A stretch of 64,000 nucleotides of DNA from assembly GCF_963678635.1 (NCBI RefSeq), contig NC_087068.1, positions 19,767,789-19,831,788 of the forward strand. The letters are read 5' to 3'. The position numbers and the translations under genes are program-made. How positions within the stretch are numbered: position 1 is the first letter of the stretch; every line of letters begins with the position of its first letter. Shown one piece after another: positions 1 through 12,660 of this stretch. The stretch is from Symsagittifera roscoffensis (lineage: Eukaryota; Xenacoelomorpha; Acoela; Convolutidae). Below the pieces are notes generated by a model. The model was not told the origin of the DNA. It saw only the letters and a list, made by a program, of their open reading frames with translations, and ran no database searches.

Positions 1-1103
1 CAAACTTTCCTTTAACCCGGTTGGAAAGGAATTTTATACTAAACAAAACTAACCAATGCAGCTTACTAAACACCACAAATCATAGAATAACAGCATGACT
101 AAGAAAAGGAAACCAACGGTACCCAAACCGGATTAACCCAGTTTAAAACTGGATAATTTATTCTTTTGAAGACTATTATAAAGTCTAAGAAAGAAATAAT
201 AAAACACAAAAAAGTCGAAAGACAAACCCATACCAAAAACAATTTGATTTTTGAAAAAAGGACACAACCAACGAAACATAAGAAAAACCACAATAAACCC
301 AACATAAAAAGTTATCAAATAACAGGACCTCCCACTGAAACCGCACGAAATCATACTCCCACTCCTGGCCTAACCCACCAGAGAGGACGTCCTGAGCATG
401 CTCTATAGCCGGCCTAACCCACCGCGCTACATCCACGCTTTGTGACCACACTTCTATTTTTAATAAGAGGTACTCAAGGGTGAGTAACTCTTCAAAATAA
501 CCGAACTAAAACAAAAAGCTTTTGTGAAAACAACTAACCAAAATCATAACTAAAACACCGAACTAATAAAAATTTTATAAAATGTAAATTATACTTTGCA
601 GTATATAGATCAGCATACAACACCAAAGACGAACATCCAAAGACAAAATGACCCCACTACACTCGAAAAAGAATGGCCAACCACAAATCAATATGCCGTC
701 CATAATCACAACTCAAAGGATTCAGAGTACGACTTGATTTCGCAGAAAAGGACTTCATTGAATTAGACCAATGACCACCTCGATGTTCAAGTATACGTAC
801 AGATCCGAGTAACCAGGCATCCCCTCCACGCACAATCTCCACGCCATTCCCAGACAAGGTCAAACACAAAAGAAGTTCTCTACATGAAACAGAAAAACCT
901 GTCATAGCCAACCATTCTGGAATCAGATTTGAGTTTGTTGCGAAAACCCAGTCGTTGTCATGAGAAAACACAACGATCGATCCTGTAACTTCTCTAACAG
1001 GAGAACCCAGAAGAAATATGATTTTCGCCAAATACCAACGTCCATCATCCATCCTTTGAATTGCAGAAAAACTATTCAAAAAACTCTGTAAAACTCGGAT
1101 GGG
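1..1103 (+). mobile_element. Copy E: 3' internal end (3' UTR) of an oppositely oriented giant LTR element
   Basis: This is the reverse complement of the 3' UTR of copy B (about 32625-33755) and copy A (17351-18440). The similarity runs from base 1, so the rest of the element lies outside the window to the left. It ends in a purine-rich tract (GGATGGG, 1097-1103) directly before the LTR, at the expected place for a polypurine tract; copies A and B have almost the same tract at their LTR edges. A conserved tRNA-like segment with the perfect palindrome GAGCATGCTC lies at 394-403. No element coding sequence is seen on the plus strand here. Confidence 0.85.
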
Positions 1104-1181
1104 TGGAACCTGATCTAAACTACATTTTATGATTGGATAAATTAGATATTTTACCACTGTAAAGTATTTAATATTAACCAA
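657..1181 (-). other. 174-aa open frame antisense to copy E, spanning LTR and 3' UTR
   Basis: An uninterrupted frame starts inside the LTR of copy E, crosses the polypurine tract and runs through the 3' UTR on the strand opposite to the element. The translation has mixed, non-repetitive composition and no motif that I recognise. The same stretch in copy B (plus strand from about 32577) begins similarly but soon meets a stop, and copy A is poorly conserved. It could be a chance open frame or an antisense gene started from the LTR. The sequence alone does not decide, and non-conservation in A and B argues against coding. Confidence 0.2.
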
Positions 1182-1396
1182 TCATGATCCATTTAACTAA
1201 CAACCCACTTATTTGTAAATGCTGAAATTACTTGTAATTTCAGCACCAGAGAGATTTGAATTTAACTTAGAAGTTAGTTGCCTCTCCAAGAGAACTTCAG
1301 CAGCCGCAATAAACCAGTATACCCTAGATCTATTGAGCCTAGCAGAGACTAGTTAAACAACCTGAGACTTGTAAGTATAAGAGTAAGATTAGGATC
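1104..1396 (+). mobile_element. Copy E: truncated 3' LTR
   Basis: It begins TGGAACCTGATC like the minus-strand start of the copy B LTRs and follows them for about 293 bp. Similarity stops abruptly after TTAGGATC, so the last ~115 bp, including the conserved AACTCA end, are missing. It keeps the LTR palindrome (TGCTGAAATTAC, 2-nt loop, GTAATTTCAGCA, 1220-1245) and an AATAAA at 1308-1313 that could be the polyadenylation signal. With no complete end, no target duplication can be checked. Confidence 0.85.
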
Positions 1397-1602
1397 ATGA
1401 CGGAAGAGATTGCATGTCGAAAACAAACAAATCGATTTGTAACACTGTTCAAACCAGGCTAACAAAAACTTTTATGATTATGAACTGATGGACGAAATCA
1501 AACGCAAGTTAGGGCTTTTACTCTCCAAATTGCCTGTTTCCATTGTCTTTTTTCACAACTTTTACTTCGATTCCCGGGAAAACTTTTAAATACGCCAAAA
1601 GA
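1397..1602. other. Unrecognised flank beside the truncated LTR
   Basis: No gene is seen. The stretch 1541-1602 is an imperfect inverted match of about 2495-2570, so these two stretches flank the first hairpin repeat and the inverted-repeat element as arms of a larger palindrome. Confidence 0.4.
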
Positions 1603-2149
1603 AAACAAGACTGCTCGTATCAGGGCGAAGCCCTGAATGTTCCGACTGCCTTTTAAGGTTTATAGAGCAGCAGTAATAACATTAAAAAATTAATTAAAAT
1701 AAAAAAAAATGAAAAATTTTTTCTAAAATTTGAAATTTTTTATGAAAATCATCCCCCCACACGCCATATTAAGTACAAAAAGATAGATTTCGTTCCTTGT
1801 AACAAATCAATTATGGCAAATAAGCTTCGTTCAACTAATTTGGGACGATTTATAAGGCGGATTAAATCTCCGCTTACGCGTTAATAGCGCGAAGTGTATC
1901 GCGCGTTAATTGTCCCAAATTGGTCGAAATGGCCAAAATGTTAATTTTTAAACCCTCATAACTGAACGGAAAATGATCACAGGTAAAATATCTTTTCAAA
2001 TTCAAGCTCAGGGCAACAATACTTTTCGAATGATATGAAAAAATTCCGTCAAAACTGGCTAGTTAAAAAGTCGAAATTTGTCTGAAGAAAAAAAACCCAC
2101 CCCGAGCACAAATAATCCCTTACTTTCGTATCGAAAGTCGGAACAATAA
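1603..2149 (+). repeat. Hairpin-bearing ~540-bp repeat, copy 1
   Basis: It is a direct duplicate of 2641-3177, offset 1038 bp. It opens with a perfect hairpin TCAGGGC-GAA-GCCCTGA (1620-1636), then GTTCCGACT, and ends near the inverse AGTCGGAAC, so the body is bracketed by 9-bp inverted repeats. Internal hairpins include GCGCGA...TCGCGC and CTTTCG-TAT-CGAAAG. There is no coding capacity. It could be a non-autonomous transposable element; the family is not recognised. Confidence 0.7.
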
Positions 2150-2150
2150 C

Positions 2151-2492
2151 CAGAGCTACCATCTATGAATCTATCAATCTTTGGTTTCCAAGACCTACCA
2201 ATTTAATTCGAGTCTGAAAATGCCATTTTTGCTCGTCTGCTATAAGTTTCTCAATCCGTGTGAAATAGTGACAGCCAATTTTGGTTGAATTTTCACAATG
2301 ATTTTTTTTCAATTTTAACGCTGAGCAGATTTCACGTCACACGAACAAATTTATGTTACACCGTTTATTCGAGAAAGAGCTTACTACTATGCTAAGCTTG
2401 ATGCAAATGAGGAAAACTGGCAATTTCAGACCCGGACTACATTTGTAGGTCTTTCAAACCAAATTTTAATAGATGCATAGATGGTAGTTCTG
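2151..2492. mobile_element. MITE-like element with ~76-bp terminal inverted repeats
   Basis: The left arm (about 2151-2228) and right arm (about 2417-2492) are inverted copies at roughly three-quarters identity. The ends read CAGAGCTACCATCTATG and, inverted, CAGAACTACCATCTATG. The CAGAG-type end recalls hAT elements, but the flanking 8-mers do not match, so no target duplication supports this. It has no ORF. It sits directly after repeat copy 1. Confidence 0.6.
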
Positions 2493-2640
2493 ATGATTTT
2501 CTGTCGGCCTATGTAAAAATTTTCCCGGTAATCGAAGTCAAGGTTGTCGAAAAAGAACATTGAAAAAAGGCATTTTGGAGACTAAAAATCTGACTTTTAT
2601 TTTGTTCACCAGTTTAAATGCGATAAAATCCGAAAAATAC

Positions 2641-3177
2641 AAACAAGACTGCTCGTATCAGGGCGAAGCCCTGAATGTTCCGACTGCCTTTTAAGGTTTA
2701 TGGAGCAGTAATAATATTTAAAAATTCAATGAATAAAACAAAATGAAAAAAAAATTTCTAAAATTTGAAATTTTTTATGAAAATCATCCACCCCACACGC
2801 CATATAAAGGAAATATAAATAGATTTCGCTCCTTGTAACAAACCAATTATGGCAAACAAGTTTCTTTTGACTAATTTGGAACGATTTCTATGATGGATAA
2901 ACTCTCCGTTTACGCCTTAATAGCGCGAAATATATCGCGCGTTAATTGTCCCAAATTGGCCGAAATGGCAATCTTTAAACCCCCGTAACTTTACGAAAAA
3001 CGATCACAGGTGAAATATTTTTTCACATTTGAGCTCAAGACAACAATACCTTTCGAATGATATAAAAAATTTGCGTCAAAAAAGGCTAGTTAAAAAGTCA
3101 AAATTTGTCTGAAGAAAAATAAAACCACCCCGAGAAAAAATATTCCGTTACTTTCGTATCGAACGTCGGAACAATAA
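2641..3177 (+). repeat. Hairpin-bearing ~540-bp repeat, copy 2
   Basis: This is the second copy of 1603-2149, with the same TCAGGGC-GAA-GCCCTGA hairpin at 2658-2674. It shares the ACGCCATAT and AATTGTCCCAAATTGG blocks and ends near CGTCGGAACAATAA. Differences are scattered substitutions and small indels, so the duplication is not recent. Confidence 0.7.
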
Positions 3178-3498
3178 ATAGGAAGTTCTTAATGAAAGTG
3201 AGAGAACAATTGCTTAATTTTTTCTTTTAGCTTTCATATCAACAAATTGTAGCATATTTCCGAGAGAAAAGTATTTTGAAAGTTTAGTACATTTTTCTCA
3301 AGCACTCAATTTTTTGTTCCGACTTCTAAAATACGAATATTTAGGAATGTTTTAGTTTGATTTTGATTCTTGGTCTGACAATTTTGGTCATCGAAAAAAT
3401 AATTGATAACAAAAAGTGTTTACACCTCACTATCAATAGCGACTTCTCGAGTTCAAATGTTAAAATATATCTTCCAGGCGATCAATGTTAGTAAAATA

Positions 3499-3725
3499 GT
3501 AGGAATTTAAAAACAGCCAATTGGCTCGACTTGCTGTCTGATCATACGGGCTTTGAGATTTCAACAAAAAGCGAAACTCAAATCGGTCATGCGGTGCAAA
3601 AAATTGACTCTTCAAATGGTGCAACATGAATTGAGGTATATTAGTTGGTCATGCAAACTCACTGTCATGTTGCACAACGAAATCTCAAATGATAATTCCT
3701 ACGCTTCACAGTGAGTTTTCATAAC
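3499..3725. repeat. Palindrome-rich patch (decayed foldback element?)
   Basis: Several nested perfect inverted repeats are visible: GTAGGAATT (3499-3507) with AATTCCTAC (3694-3702), TTTGAGATTTC (3552-3562) with GAAATCTCAAA (3679-3689), and GTGCAACATGA (3619-3629) with TCATGTTGCAC (3665-3675). A further pair, ACTCACTG and CAGTGAGT, extends to about 3720. This pattern fits an old foldback-type insertion. It has no coding capacity. Confidence 0.45.
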
Positions 3726-6215
3726 CAGATAAAAAGCCTCACTTCATATTGCAAAAATTTCGAGAGTTAGTTTTTTTTCCACGAATGACTGATTTGAGTA
3801 TTGGTTTCGGCAATTTTGATAAAAACCTTCAAGGCAGTTCAACAACCAATTTTTAATGAGGTTCTATTTTCTATCGATTTTGTGACCCTAGTTAAAAGTA
3901 AATTAAATTTATTAAATTCATTTATAAGAAACGAGAGGTGTGGGTATGTTTAGTTGCATCCTTTTTTCAGATCCCAGGCTGGAAAATTGTGAGGTTGTAG
4001 TGGTTCAGTTGCAATTAGATTTCATCCTTCTTTTTTACACTCAACTTCATTCACAAACTGGGAAACAATTTCTGTTTTTTTGTCCTTTTGTCCTTGTTTG
4101 CTGTATCTACAGCGAGCGTTATCAATACGTTTTTTCCTCGAAAAATATCCACTTCTGAAAATATAATTAAAGAAATAAGCTATTTTGAAGTTGCGTGTTA
4201 TCGCTTCCTCATTAGGAGTTTGTTTTTTTTTTGCTGAAAGGTTTTTAGGAGTTTGATTTTTCTTGCTGATTTTCTTGATTACCTATTGTCAATTAAAATT
4301 ATTCATTTCTGTCGCTCAGTTGTCTCCGGAGTGATAAACTCCAATGTTAAACTATTGTTTTTGAGATTGGATTTTGTTTTGTGGTTACGGAAGTTTGATC
4401 TATCGTAGATTGTTCGCTTAATGGCATAGTTTTATGAAATAGTTTTAATTTAGATCTCAAATTTGTAGCTAAAAGCTGAATGGTCTGTTTTATTTGGGGT
4501 ATCGAAACTCAAAATTTGGTGTTCAAGTGGGTTGCGTTCAAATCTGTAAAAATATAGTCCATCAGTGATTTCTAGAGCGTTGGTGTTGATTTATTGGCAG
4601 TTTTTAGGTTTTTGGGCCTAAAATTGTGTCCAATGGATTTTCTTCTTCAGTTCTGTTTTGTTAGATTTATGTGGATTATAAGATATATTTATTAGTGTTG
4701 ATCTTCCAATTTTGTTCTTTGTTGTTTTATTTTTTTTGCCTATGTTGTCACATTTTTGATAAAAACAGTTTTAATCTGTGCCTAGTTTTGATTATAAGAT
4801 TCCAGGAATAAGTAACATGAGGCGCCATCCTTTGTTTGATTTTGTTTTCAAGTGTTGATCTAGCAAATCCAAACGCGACAAATTGGTCACTATCTAGTGT
4901 CCATAAGTTGCTACCATTCGAGTCATCGAACCATGTCTGTGAAAACCCACGATTTATGTTCAATCCATAGGTTTTGACAAGTTCCTTAAGTCTAAATCTT
5001 TGTATGATTAAACTCGTGCAACTCAGGTGTAGAAATGTTTAGGCTATTTTTTTTACTCTTTCGTTTTTTTTGTATGTCACTAAATTTAAAAATTGGGTCT
5101 GTTTATCGATTAATGACAGAGCATAAGAGCAGTTTGGGTAAAAAATTAGTATGTTGAGTAATATTAAAATGATATGAGGGATAAAATGATATGAGGGATT
5201 TGAAGGCATACGAAATGGTTGAAATTACTGCTTGTCTGTTGATAAAGATGGATTCGATTTACAAATTTTGTTAGCTTCTGATTATTAAAATGAGGTAGAC
5301 TTTTTGTGAAGGGTAGGTTGCTTTAGTTTTGTCATATAAAAGATCTGAGACAGAGTGAAAATGGGACAACAAGCTCATCATTTAAGTGAATATCGTCCCA
5401 AAAGAGAAACTTGCACTTGTTAATGCTTCGGTCATTTATCTTCAGTCTATTTAGTTTTTGAACTTGATAAGCATATTTAGAGCCGTATATTCAGTTTCTA
5501 TATTCATAGTGGAAACCCATATTTTTTTTGCCTCTGCGTTCTCAAAATTTGCTGATATTTTGCAAACTATCACTACTCAGGTATACTTTTTTGGACTAAT
5601 GATCCTATCAACTACTGAAGTTTCATCGAGAACACCTTCAACGTTTCAAATTTTCTCTTTAGAATTGTGTTAGAGCCATCCTGTACAGTCACGCAACTCA
5701 TTTTGATGATTATTTTAGTGAGGTTCAATTTTTATTTAGCCTTTTCATTTTTCTATTGTGCTACTGCCCCTGTAAGTGTGGACTAGATAGCAAAGATCTG
5801 AAATCAAACTAACTATTTCACAACACTAATCTCAATAAGATGTGAAATAAAAAAAAATGCTACGAAAAAGGCATTCATTTCGAGCTCCCATTTTCCATAT
5901 ATTAGTACGAGTCACAATTACAAGATGAAACTTCAAATAAAGTAACACTATTTCAAGATTGTTTTCCCATAGGTTGTCATTGAAGAATTTTTACAAAAAA
6001 AAAAGATTTAAAAAAAGCTTTACTCTTAATTTTCGTAGTTTTGTAAGATAAACTGCTGTTAGTTACGTTTGAAACTGCATTGTAAATTTGGTTGAATTTG
6101 ATTTTTTGAATTAACATTCTGTGTTATAATGGCTGCTGAATCTTGTTTGAAAGTTTAGTGAAAGAAAACGGGTATGTTTCTAATTTCTCGACTGAACGAA
6201 AAAAAATGCTCGACT
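3726..6215. other. AT-rich stretch with nothing recognisable
   Basis: Only short open frames are present, none with a recognisable motif. I see no LTR, TIR or RNA-gene signature. Confidence 0.5.
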
Positions 6216-7300
6216 TTGTTCGACCCTGTTCAAAACAAAACCAGCAACTGCTATGGGTTTTTGGTGAAAGCATTTGCTCTGTGTTGTGATCTCTGTTCAA
6301 TTCAAAGCTAGCAATTGCTATGGATTTTTTATGAAAGAGTTTGCTCTGTGTGGTGATCCCTGTTCAATACAAAACTAGCAACTGCTATGGGTTATTGATG
6401 AAACACTTTGCCCTGTGTTTCGATCGCTGTTAAATACAAAATATGCAATTGTTATGGGTTTTTTGATTCAAAATTTTGCTTTATTTTGATCCCTGTTCAA
6501 CACAAAACTAGCAACTGCTATGGGTTTTTGATAAAAAGAGTTCGCTCTGTGTTGCGAAGCCTGTTCAAAACAAAAATGGCATTGCTATGGTTTTTTATGA
6601 AAGAGTTTTCTCTGTGTTGTGATCCCTGTTCAATACAAAACTAGCAACTGCTACGGGTTTTTGATGAAAGAGTTCGTTTTGTCTTAGGATCCTTTTTCAA
6701 TACAAGATTAGCAAATGCAATGGCTTTTTGATGAAAAAAATTGCTGTGTGCTGTGAATCCTGTTCAAAACAAAACTGGCAACTAGTATTATATTATATAT
6801 GTATTGCGACTGCAAAACTGTTCAATCGATAAAAAACTAGCACTGATTTGGGTTTTTGATGAAACACTTTGCCCTGTGTTTTGATCCCTGCTCGATACAA
6901 ATTTAGAACTGCTATGGGATTTTGATGTAAGAATTTGCTCTGTGTTGTGATCGCTGTTCAATACAAATCTAGCAACTGCTTTGGGTTTTGATGAAAAAAT
7001 TTGCTCAGTTGTGATCCCTTTTCAACACAAAACTAGCAACTTTTATGGCTTTTTGATGTAACAGTTTGCTCTGTGTTGTGAATCCTGTTCAATACAAAAC
7101 TGGCAACTGCTATGGTTTTCTGATGAAAGAGTTCGCTCTGTGTTGTGATCCTTTTTCAATCGATACAAAACTAGCAACTGCTATGGATTATTGATGAAAG
7201 ACTTTGCCCTTTGTTTTGATCCCTGTTCAATACAAAAATAGTAACTGCTTTTTGTTTTTTATGAAAAATTTGATCTTTGACGTGACCCCTGTTCAATACA

Positions 7301-10300
7301 AAACTAGCAACTGCTATGGGTTATTGATGAAAGACTTTGTCCTTTGTTTTGATCCCTGTTCAAAACAAAACTAGTAACTGCTATTGGTTTTTCATGAAAA
7401 AGTTTGATCTTTGTTGTAACCCCTGTTTAATACAAAACTAGCAACTGCTATGGGTTTTTGATAAAAGAGTTTGCTCTGTGTTGTGATTGCTGTTCAATAC
7501 AAAACTAGCAACTGCTATGGGTTTTTCATGAAAAAGTTTGATCTTTGTTGTGACCCCTGTTCAATAAAAACTAGCAACTGCTTTGGGTTTTTGATGAAAA
7601 AACTTCCCTTTTTGTGATCCCTGTTTGACACAAAACTAGCAACTGCTATGGGTTTTTGACAAAAGAGTTTGCTCTGTGTTGTGAATCCTGTTCGATACAA
7701 AACCGGCAACTACTTTGATTTTCTGATGAAATAGTTCGCTCTGTGTTGTGATCCCTGTTCAATTGATACAAAACTAGCAACTGCTCTGGGTTTTGGATAA
7801 AAAATTTGCTTTTTTGTGATCCCTATTCAAGGCAAAACTATCAACTGCTATGGGTTTTTTGATAAAAACTTTGCTCTTTTGTGATCCCTTTTCAATACAA
7901 AACTAGAAACTGCTATGGGTTTTTGATGAAAGAGTTAGCTCTGTGTTGTGATCCCTGTTCAATTGATACAAAACTAGCAACTACTCTGGGTTTTTGATAA
8001 AAAACTTTGCTCTTTTGAGATCCCTGTTCAATGCAAAACTAGTAACTGCTGCTGATTTTTTGATAAAAATTTTGCTTTTATGTGATCCCTTTTCAATACA
8101 AAACTAGCCACTGCTATCGGTTTTTGATGAAAATTTTTGATCTGGGTTGTGATCCCTGTTCAATACAAAACTAGCAACTGCTTTGGGTTTTTGATGAAAA
8201 GTTTTGTCTTTTGTGATCCCTGTTCAACAAAAAACTAGTAACTGCTGTGGGTTTTGATGAAAAATTTTGCCCTGTGTTTTGATCCCCAACCAATACCAAA
8301 CTAGCAACTGGTATGGGTATTTTGATTTAAAAAATGTGCTCTGTTTTGATCCCTGCTCCACACAAAACTAGCAGTTTCTATGGGTTTTTGATGAAAGAGT
8401 TTGCTCTGTGTTGTGAATCCTGTTCAATACAAAACTGGCAACTGCTATGGTTTTCTGATGAAAGAAATCTCTCTGTGTTGTGATCCTTTTTCAATTGATA
8501 CAAAACTAGCAACTGCTATGGGTTATTGATGAAAGACTTTGCCCTTTGTTTTGATCCCTGTTCAATACAAAACTAGTTACTGCTATGGGTTTTTGATGAA
8601 AGAGTTTGCTATGTGTTGTGATCACTGTTCAATCAAAAACTAGCAACTGCTTTGGGTTTTTGATGAAAAAACTTCCCTTTTTGTGATCCCTGTTTGACAC
8701 AAAACTAGCAACTGCTATGGGTTATTGATGAAAGACTTTGTCCTTTGTTTTGATCCCTGTTCAAAACAAAACTAGTAACTGCTATTGGTTTTTCATGAAA
8801 AAGTTTGATCTTTGTTGTAACCCCTGTTTAATACAAAACTAGCAACTGCTATGGGTTTTTGATAAAAGAGTTTGCTCTGTGTTGTGATTGCTGTTCAATA
8901 CAAAACTAGCAACTGCTATGGGTTTTTCATGAAAAAGTTTGATCTTTGTTGTGACCCCTGTTCAATAAAAACTAGCAACTGCTTTGGGTTTTTGATGAAA
9001 AAACTTCCCTTTTTGTGATCCCTGTTTGACACAAAACTAGCAACTGCTATGGGTTTTTGACAAAAGAGTTTGCTCTGTGTTGTGAATCCTGTTCGATACA
9101 AAACCGGCAACTACTTTGATTTTCTGATGAAATAGTTCGCTCTGTGTTGTGATCCCTGTTCAATTGATACAAAACTAGCAACTGCTCTGGGTTTTGGATA
9201 AAAAATTTGCTTTTTTGTGATCCCTATTCAAGGCAAAACTATCAACTGCTATGGGTTTTTTGATAAAAACTTTGCTCTTTTGTGATCCCTTTTCAATACA
9301 AAACTAGAAACTGCTATGGGTTTTTGATGAAAGAGTTAGCTCTGTGTTGTGATCCCTGTTCAATTGATACAAAACTAGCAACTACTCTGGGTTTTTGATA
9401 AAAAACTTTGCTCTTTTGAGATCCCTGTTCAATGCAAAACTAGTAACTGCTGCTGATTTTTTGATAAAAATTTTGCTTTTATGTGATCCCTTTTCAATAC
9501 AAAACTAGCCACTGCTATCGGTTTTTGATGAAAATTTTTGATCTGGGTTGTGATCCCTGTTCAATACAAAACTAGCAACTGCTTTGGGTTTTTGATGAAA
9601 AGTTTTGTCTTTTGTGATCCCTGTTCAACAAAAAACTAGTAACTGCTGTGGGTTTTGATGAAAAATTTTGCCCTGTGTTTTGATCCCCAACCAATACCAA
9701 ACTAGCAACTGGTATGGGTATTTTGATTTAAAAAATGTGCTCTGTTTTGATTCCTGCTCCACACAAAACTAGCAGTTTCTATGGGTTTTTGATGAAAGAG
9801 TTTGCTCTGTGTTGTGAATCCTGTTCAATACAAAACTGGCAACTGCTATGGTTTTCTGATGAAAGAAATCTCTCTGTGTTGTGATCCTTTTTCAATTGAT
9901 ATAAAACTAGCAACTGCTATGAGTTATTGATGAAAGACTTTGCCCTTTGTTTTGATCCCTGTTCAATACAAAACTAGTTACTGCTATGGGTTTTTGATGA
10001 AAGAGTTTGCTCTGTGTTGTGATCACTGTTCAATCAAAAACTAGCAACTGCTTTGGGTTTTTGATGAAAAAACTTCCCTTTTTGTGATCCCTGTTTGACA
10101 CAAAACTAGCAACTGCTATGGGTTTTTGACAAAAGAGTTTGCTCTGTGTTGTGAATCCTGTTCGATACAAAACCGGCAACTACTTTGATTTTCTGATGAA
10201 ATAGTTCGCTCTGTGTTGTGATCCCTGTTCAATTGATACAAAACTAGCAACTGCTCTGGGTTTTGGATAAAAAATTTGCTTTTTTGTGATCCCTATTCAA

Positions 10301-12660
10301 GGCAAAACTATCAACTGCTATGGGTTTTTTGATAAAAACTTTGCTCTTTTGTGATCCCTTTTCAATACAAAACTAGAAACTGCTATGGGTTTTTGATGAA
10401 AGAGTTAGCTCTGTGTTGTGATCCCTGTTCAATTGATACAAAACTAGCAACTACTCTGGGTTTTTGATAAAAAACTTTGCTCTTTTGAGATCCCTGTTCA
10501 ATGCAAAACTAGTAACTGCTGCTGATTTTTTGATAAAAATTTTGCTTTTATGTGATCCCTTTTCAATACAAAACTAGCGACTGCTATCGGTTTTTGATGA
10601 AAATTTTTGATCTGGGTTGTGATCCCTGTTCAATACAAAACTAGCAACTGCTTTGGGTTTTTGATGAAAAATTTTGTCTTTTGTGATCCCTGTTCAACAA
10701 AAAACTAGTAACTGCTGTGGGTTTTGATGAAAAATTTTGCCCTGTGTTTTGATCCCCAACCAATACCAAACTAGCAACTGGTATGGGTATTTTGATTTAA
10801 AAAATGTGCTCTGTTTTGATCCCTGCTCCACACAAAACTAGCAGTTTCTATGGGTTTTTGATGAAAGAGTTTGCTCTGTGTTGTGAATCCTGTTCAATAC
10901 AAAACTGGCAACTGCTATGGTTTTCTGATGAAAGAAATCTCTCTGTGTTGTGATCCTTTTTCAATTGATACAAAACTAGCAACTGCTATGGGTTATTGAT
11001 GAAAGACTTTGCCCTTTGTTTTGATCCCTGTTCAATACAAAACTAGTTACTGCTATGGGTTTTTGATGAAAGAGTTTGCTCTGTGTTGTGATCACTGTTC
11101 AATCAAAAACTAGCAACTGCTTTGGGTTTTTGATGAAAAAACTTCCCTTTTTGTGATCCCTGTTTGACACAAAACTAGCAACTGCTATGGGTTATTGATG
11201 AAAGACTTTGTCCTTTGTTTTGATCCCTGTTCAAAACAAAACTAGTAACTGCTATTGGTTTTTCATGAAAAAGTTTGATCTTTGTTGTAACCCCTGTTTA
11301 ATACAAAACTAGCAACTGCTATGGGTTTTTGATAAAAGAGTTTGCTCTGTGTTGTGATTGCTGTTCAATACAAAACTAGCAACTGCTATGGGTTTTTCAT
11401 GAAAAAATTTGATCTTTGTTGTGACCCCTGTTCAATAAAAACTAGCAACTGCTTTGGGTTTTTGATGAAAAAACTTCCCTTTTTGTGATCCCTGTTTGAC
11501 ACAAAACTAGCAACTGCTATGGGTTTTTGACAAAAGAGTTTGCTCTGTGTTGTGAATCCTGTTCGATACAAAACCGGCAACTACTTTGATTTTCTGATGA
11601 AATAGTTCGCTCTGTGTTGTGATCCCTGTTCAATTGATACAAAACTAGCAACTGCTCTGGGTTTTGGATAAAAAATTTGCTTTTTTGTGATCCCTATTCA
11701 AGGCAAAACTATCAACTGCTATGGGTTTTTTGATAAAAACTTTGCTCTTTTGTGATCCCTTTTCAATACAAAACTAGAAACTGCTATGGGTTTTTGATGA
11801 AAGAGTTAGCTCTGTGTTGTGATCCCTGTTCAATTGATACAAAACTAGCAACTACTCTGGGTTTTTGATAAAAAACTTTGCTCTTTTGAGATCCCTGTTC
11901 AATGCAAAACTAGTAACTGCTGCTGATTTTTTGATAAAAATTTTGCTTTTATGTGATCCCTTTTCAATACAAAACTAGCCACTGCTATCGGTTTTTGATG
12001 AAAATTTTTGATCTGGGTTGTGATCCCTGTTCAATACAAAACTAGCAACTGCTTTGGGTTTTTGATGAAAAGTTTTGTCTTTTGTGATCCCTGTTCAACA
12101 AAAAACTAGTAACTGCTGTGGGTTTTGATGAAAAATTTTGCCCTGTGTTTTGATCCCCAACCAATACCAAACTAGCAACTGGTATGGGTATTTTGATTTA
12201 AAAAATGTGCTCTGTTTTGATCCCTGCTCCACACAAAACTAGAAGTTTCTATGGGTTTTTGATGAAAGAGTTTGCTCTGTGTTGTGAATCCTGTTCAATA
12301 CAAAACTGGCAACTGCTATGGTTTTCTGATGAAAGAAATCTCTCTGTGTTGTGATCCTTTTTCAATTGATACAAAACTAGCAACTGCTATGGGTTATTGA
12401 TGAAAGACTTTGCCCTTTGTTTTGATCCCTGTTCAATACAAAACTAGTTACTGCTATGGGTTTTTGATGAAAGAGTTTGCTCTGTGTTGTGATCACTGTT
12501 CAATCAAAAACTAGCAACTGCTTTGGGTTTTTGATGAAAAAACTTCCCTTTTTGTGATCCCTGTTTGACACAAAACTAGCAACTGCTATGGGTTTTTGAC
12601 AAAAGAGTTTGCTCTGTGTTGTGAATCCTGTTCAATACAAAACCGGCAACTACTTTGATT
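7301..12660. repeat. Higher-order repeat alternating 1401 bp and 1069 bp
   Basis: The diagnostic variant AACCGGCAAC occurs at 7701, 9102, 10171, 11572 and 12641, giving spacings of 1401, 1069, 1401 and 1069 bp. The longer unit differs by a 332-bp block of about five monomers (for example 8701-9032) that the shorter lacks. Units are almost identical over long stretches, for example 7741-8500 against 9142-9900. The pattern implies an original block, loss or gain of 332 bp, then duplication of the 2470-bp pair. Confidence 0.9.

Noticed and set aside
1620-2674. Helitron 3' end (GC hairpin) at 1620-1636 and 2658-2674
   Set aside because: Helitrons end in CTRR shortly after the hairpin; neither orientation shows it, and no TC start is evident.
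7515-11580. Identical 64-aa minus-strand ORFs at 7515-7709, 8916-9110 and 11386-11580
   Set aside because: They lie in the minisatellite and repeat only because higher-order units repeat. The ~66-bp monomer preserves frame for 22 codons, giving periodic peptides without coding meaning.
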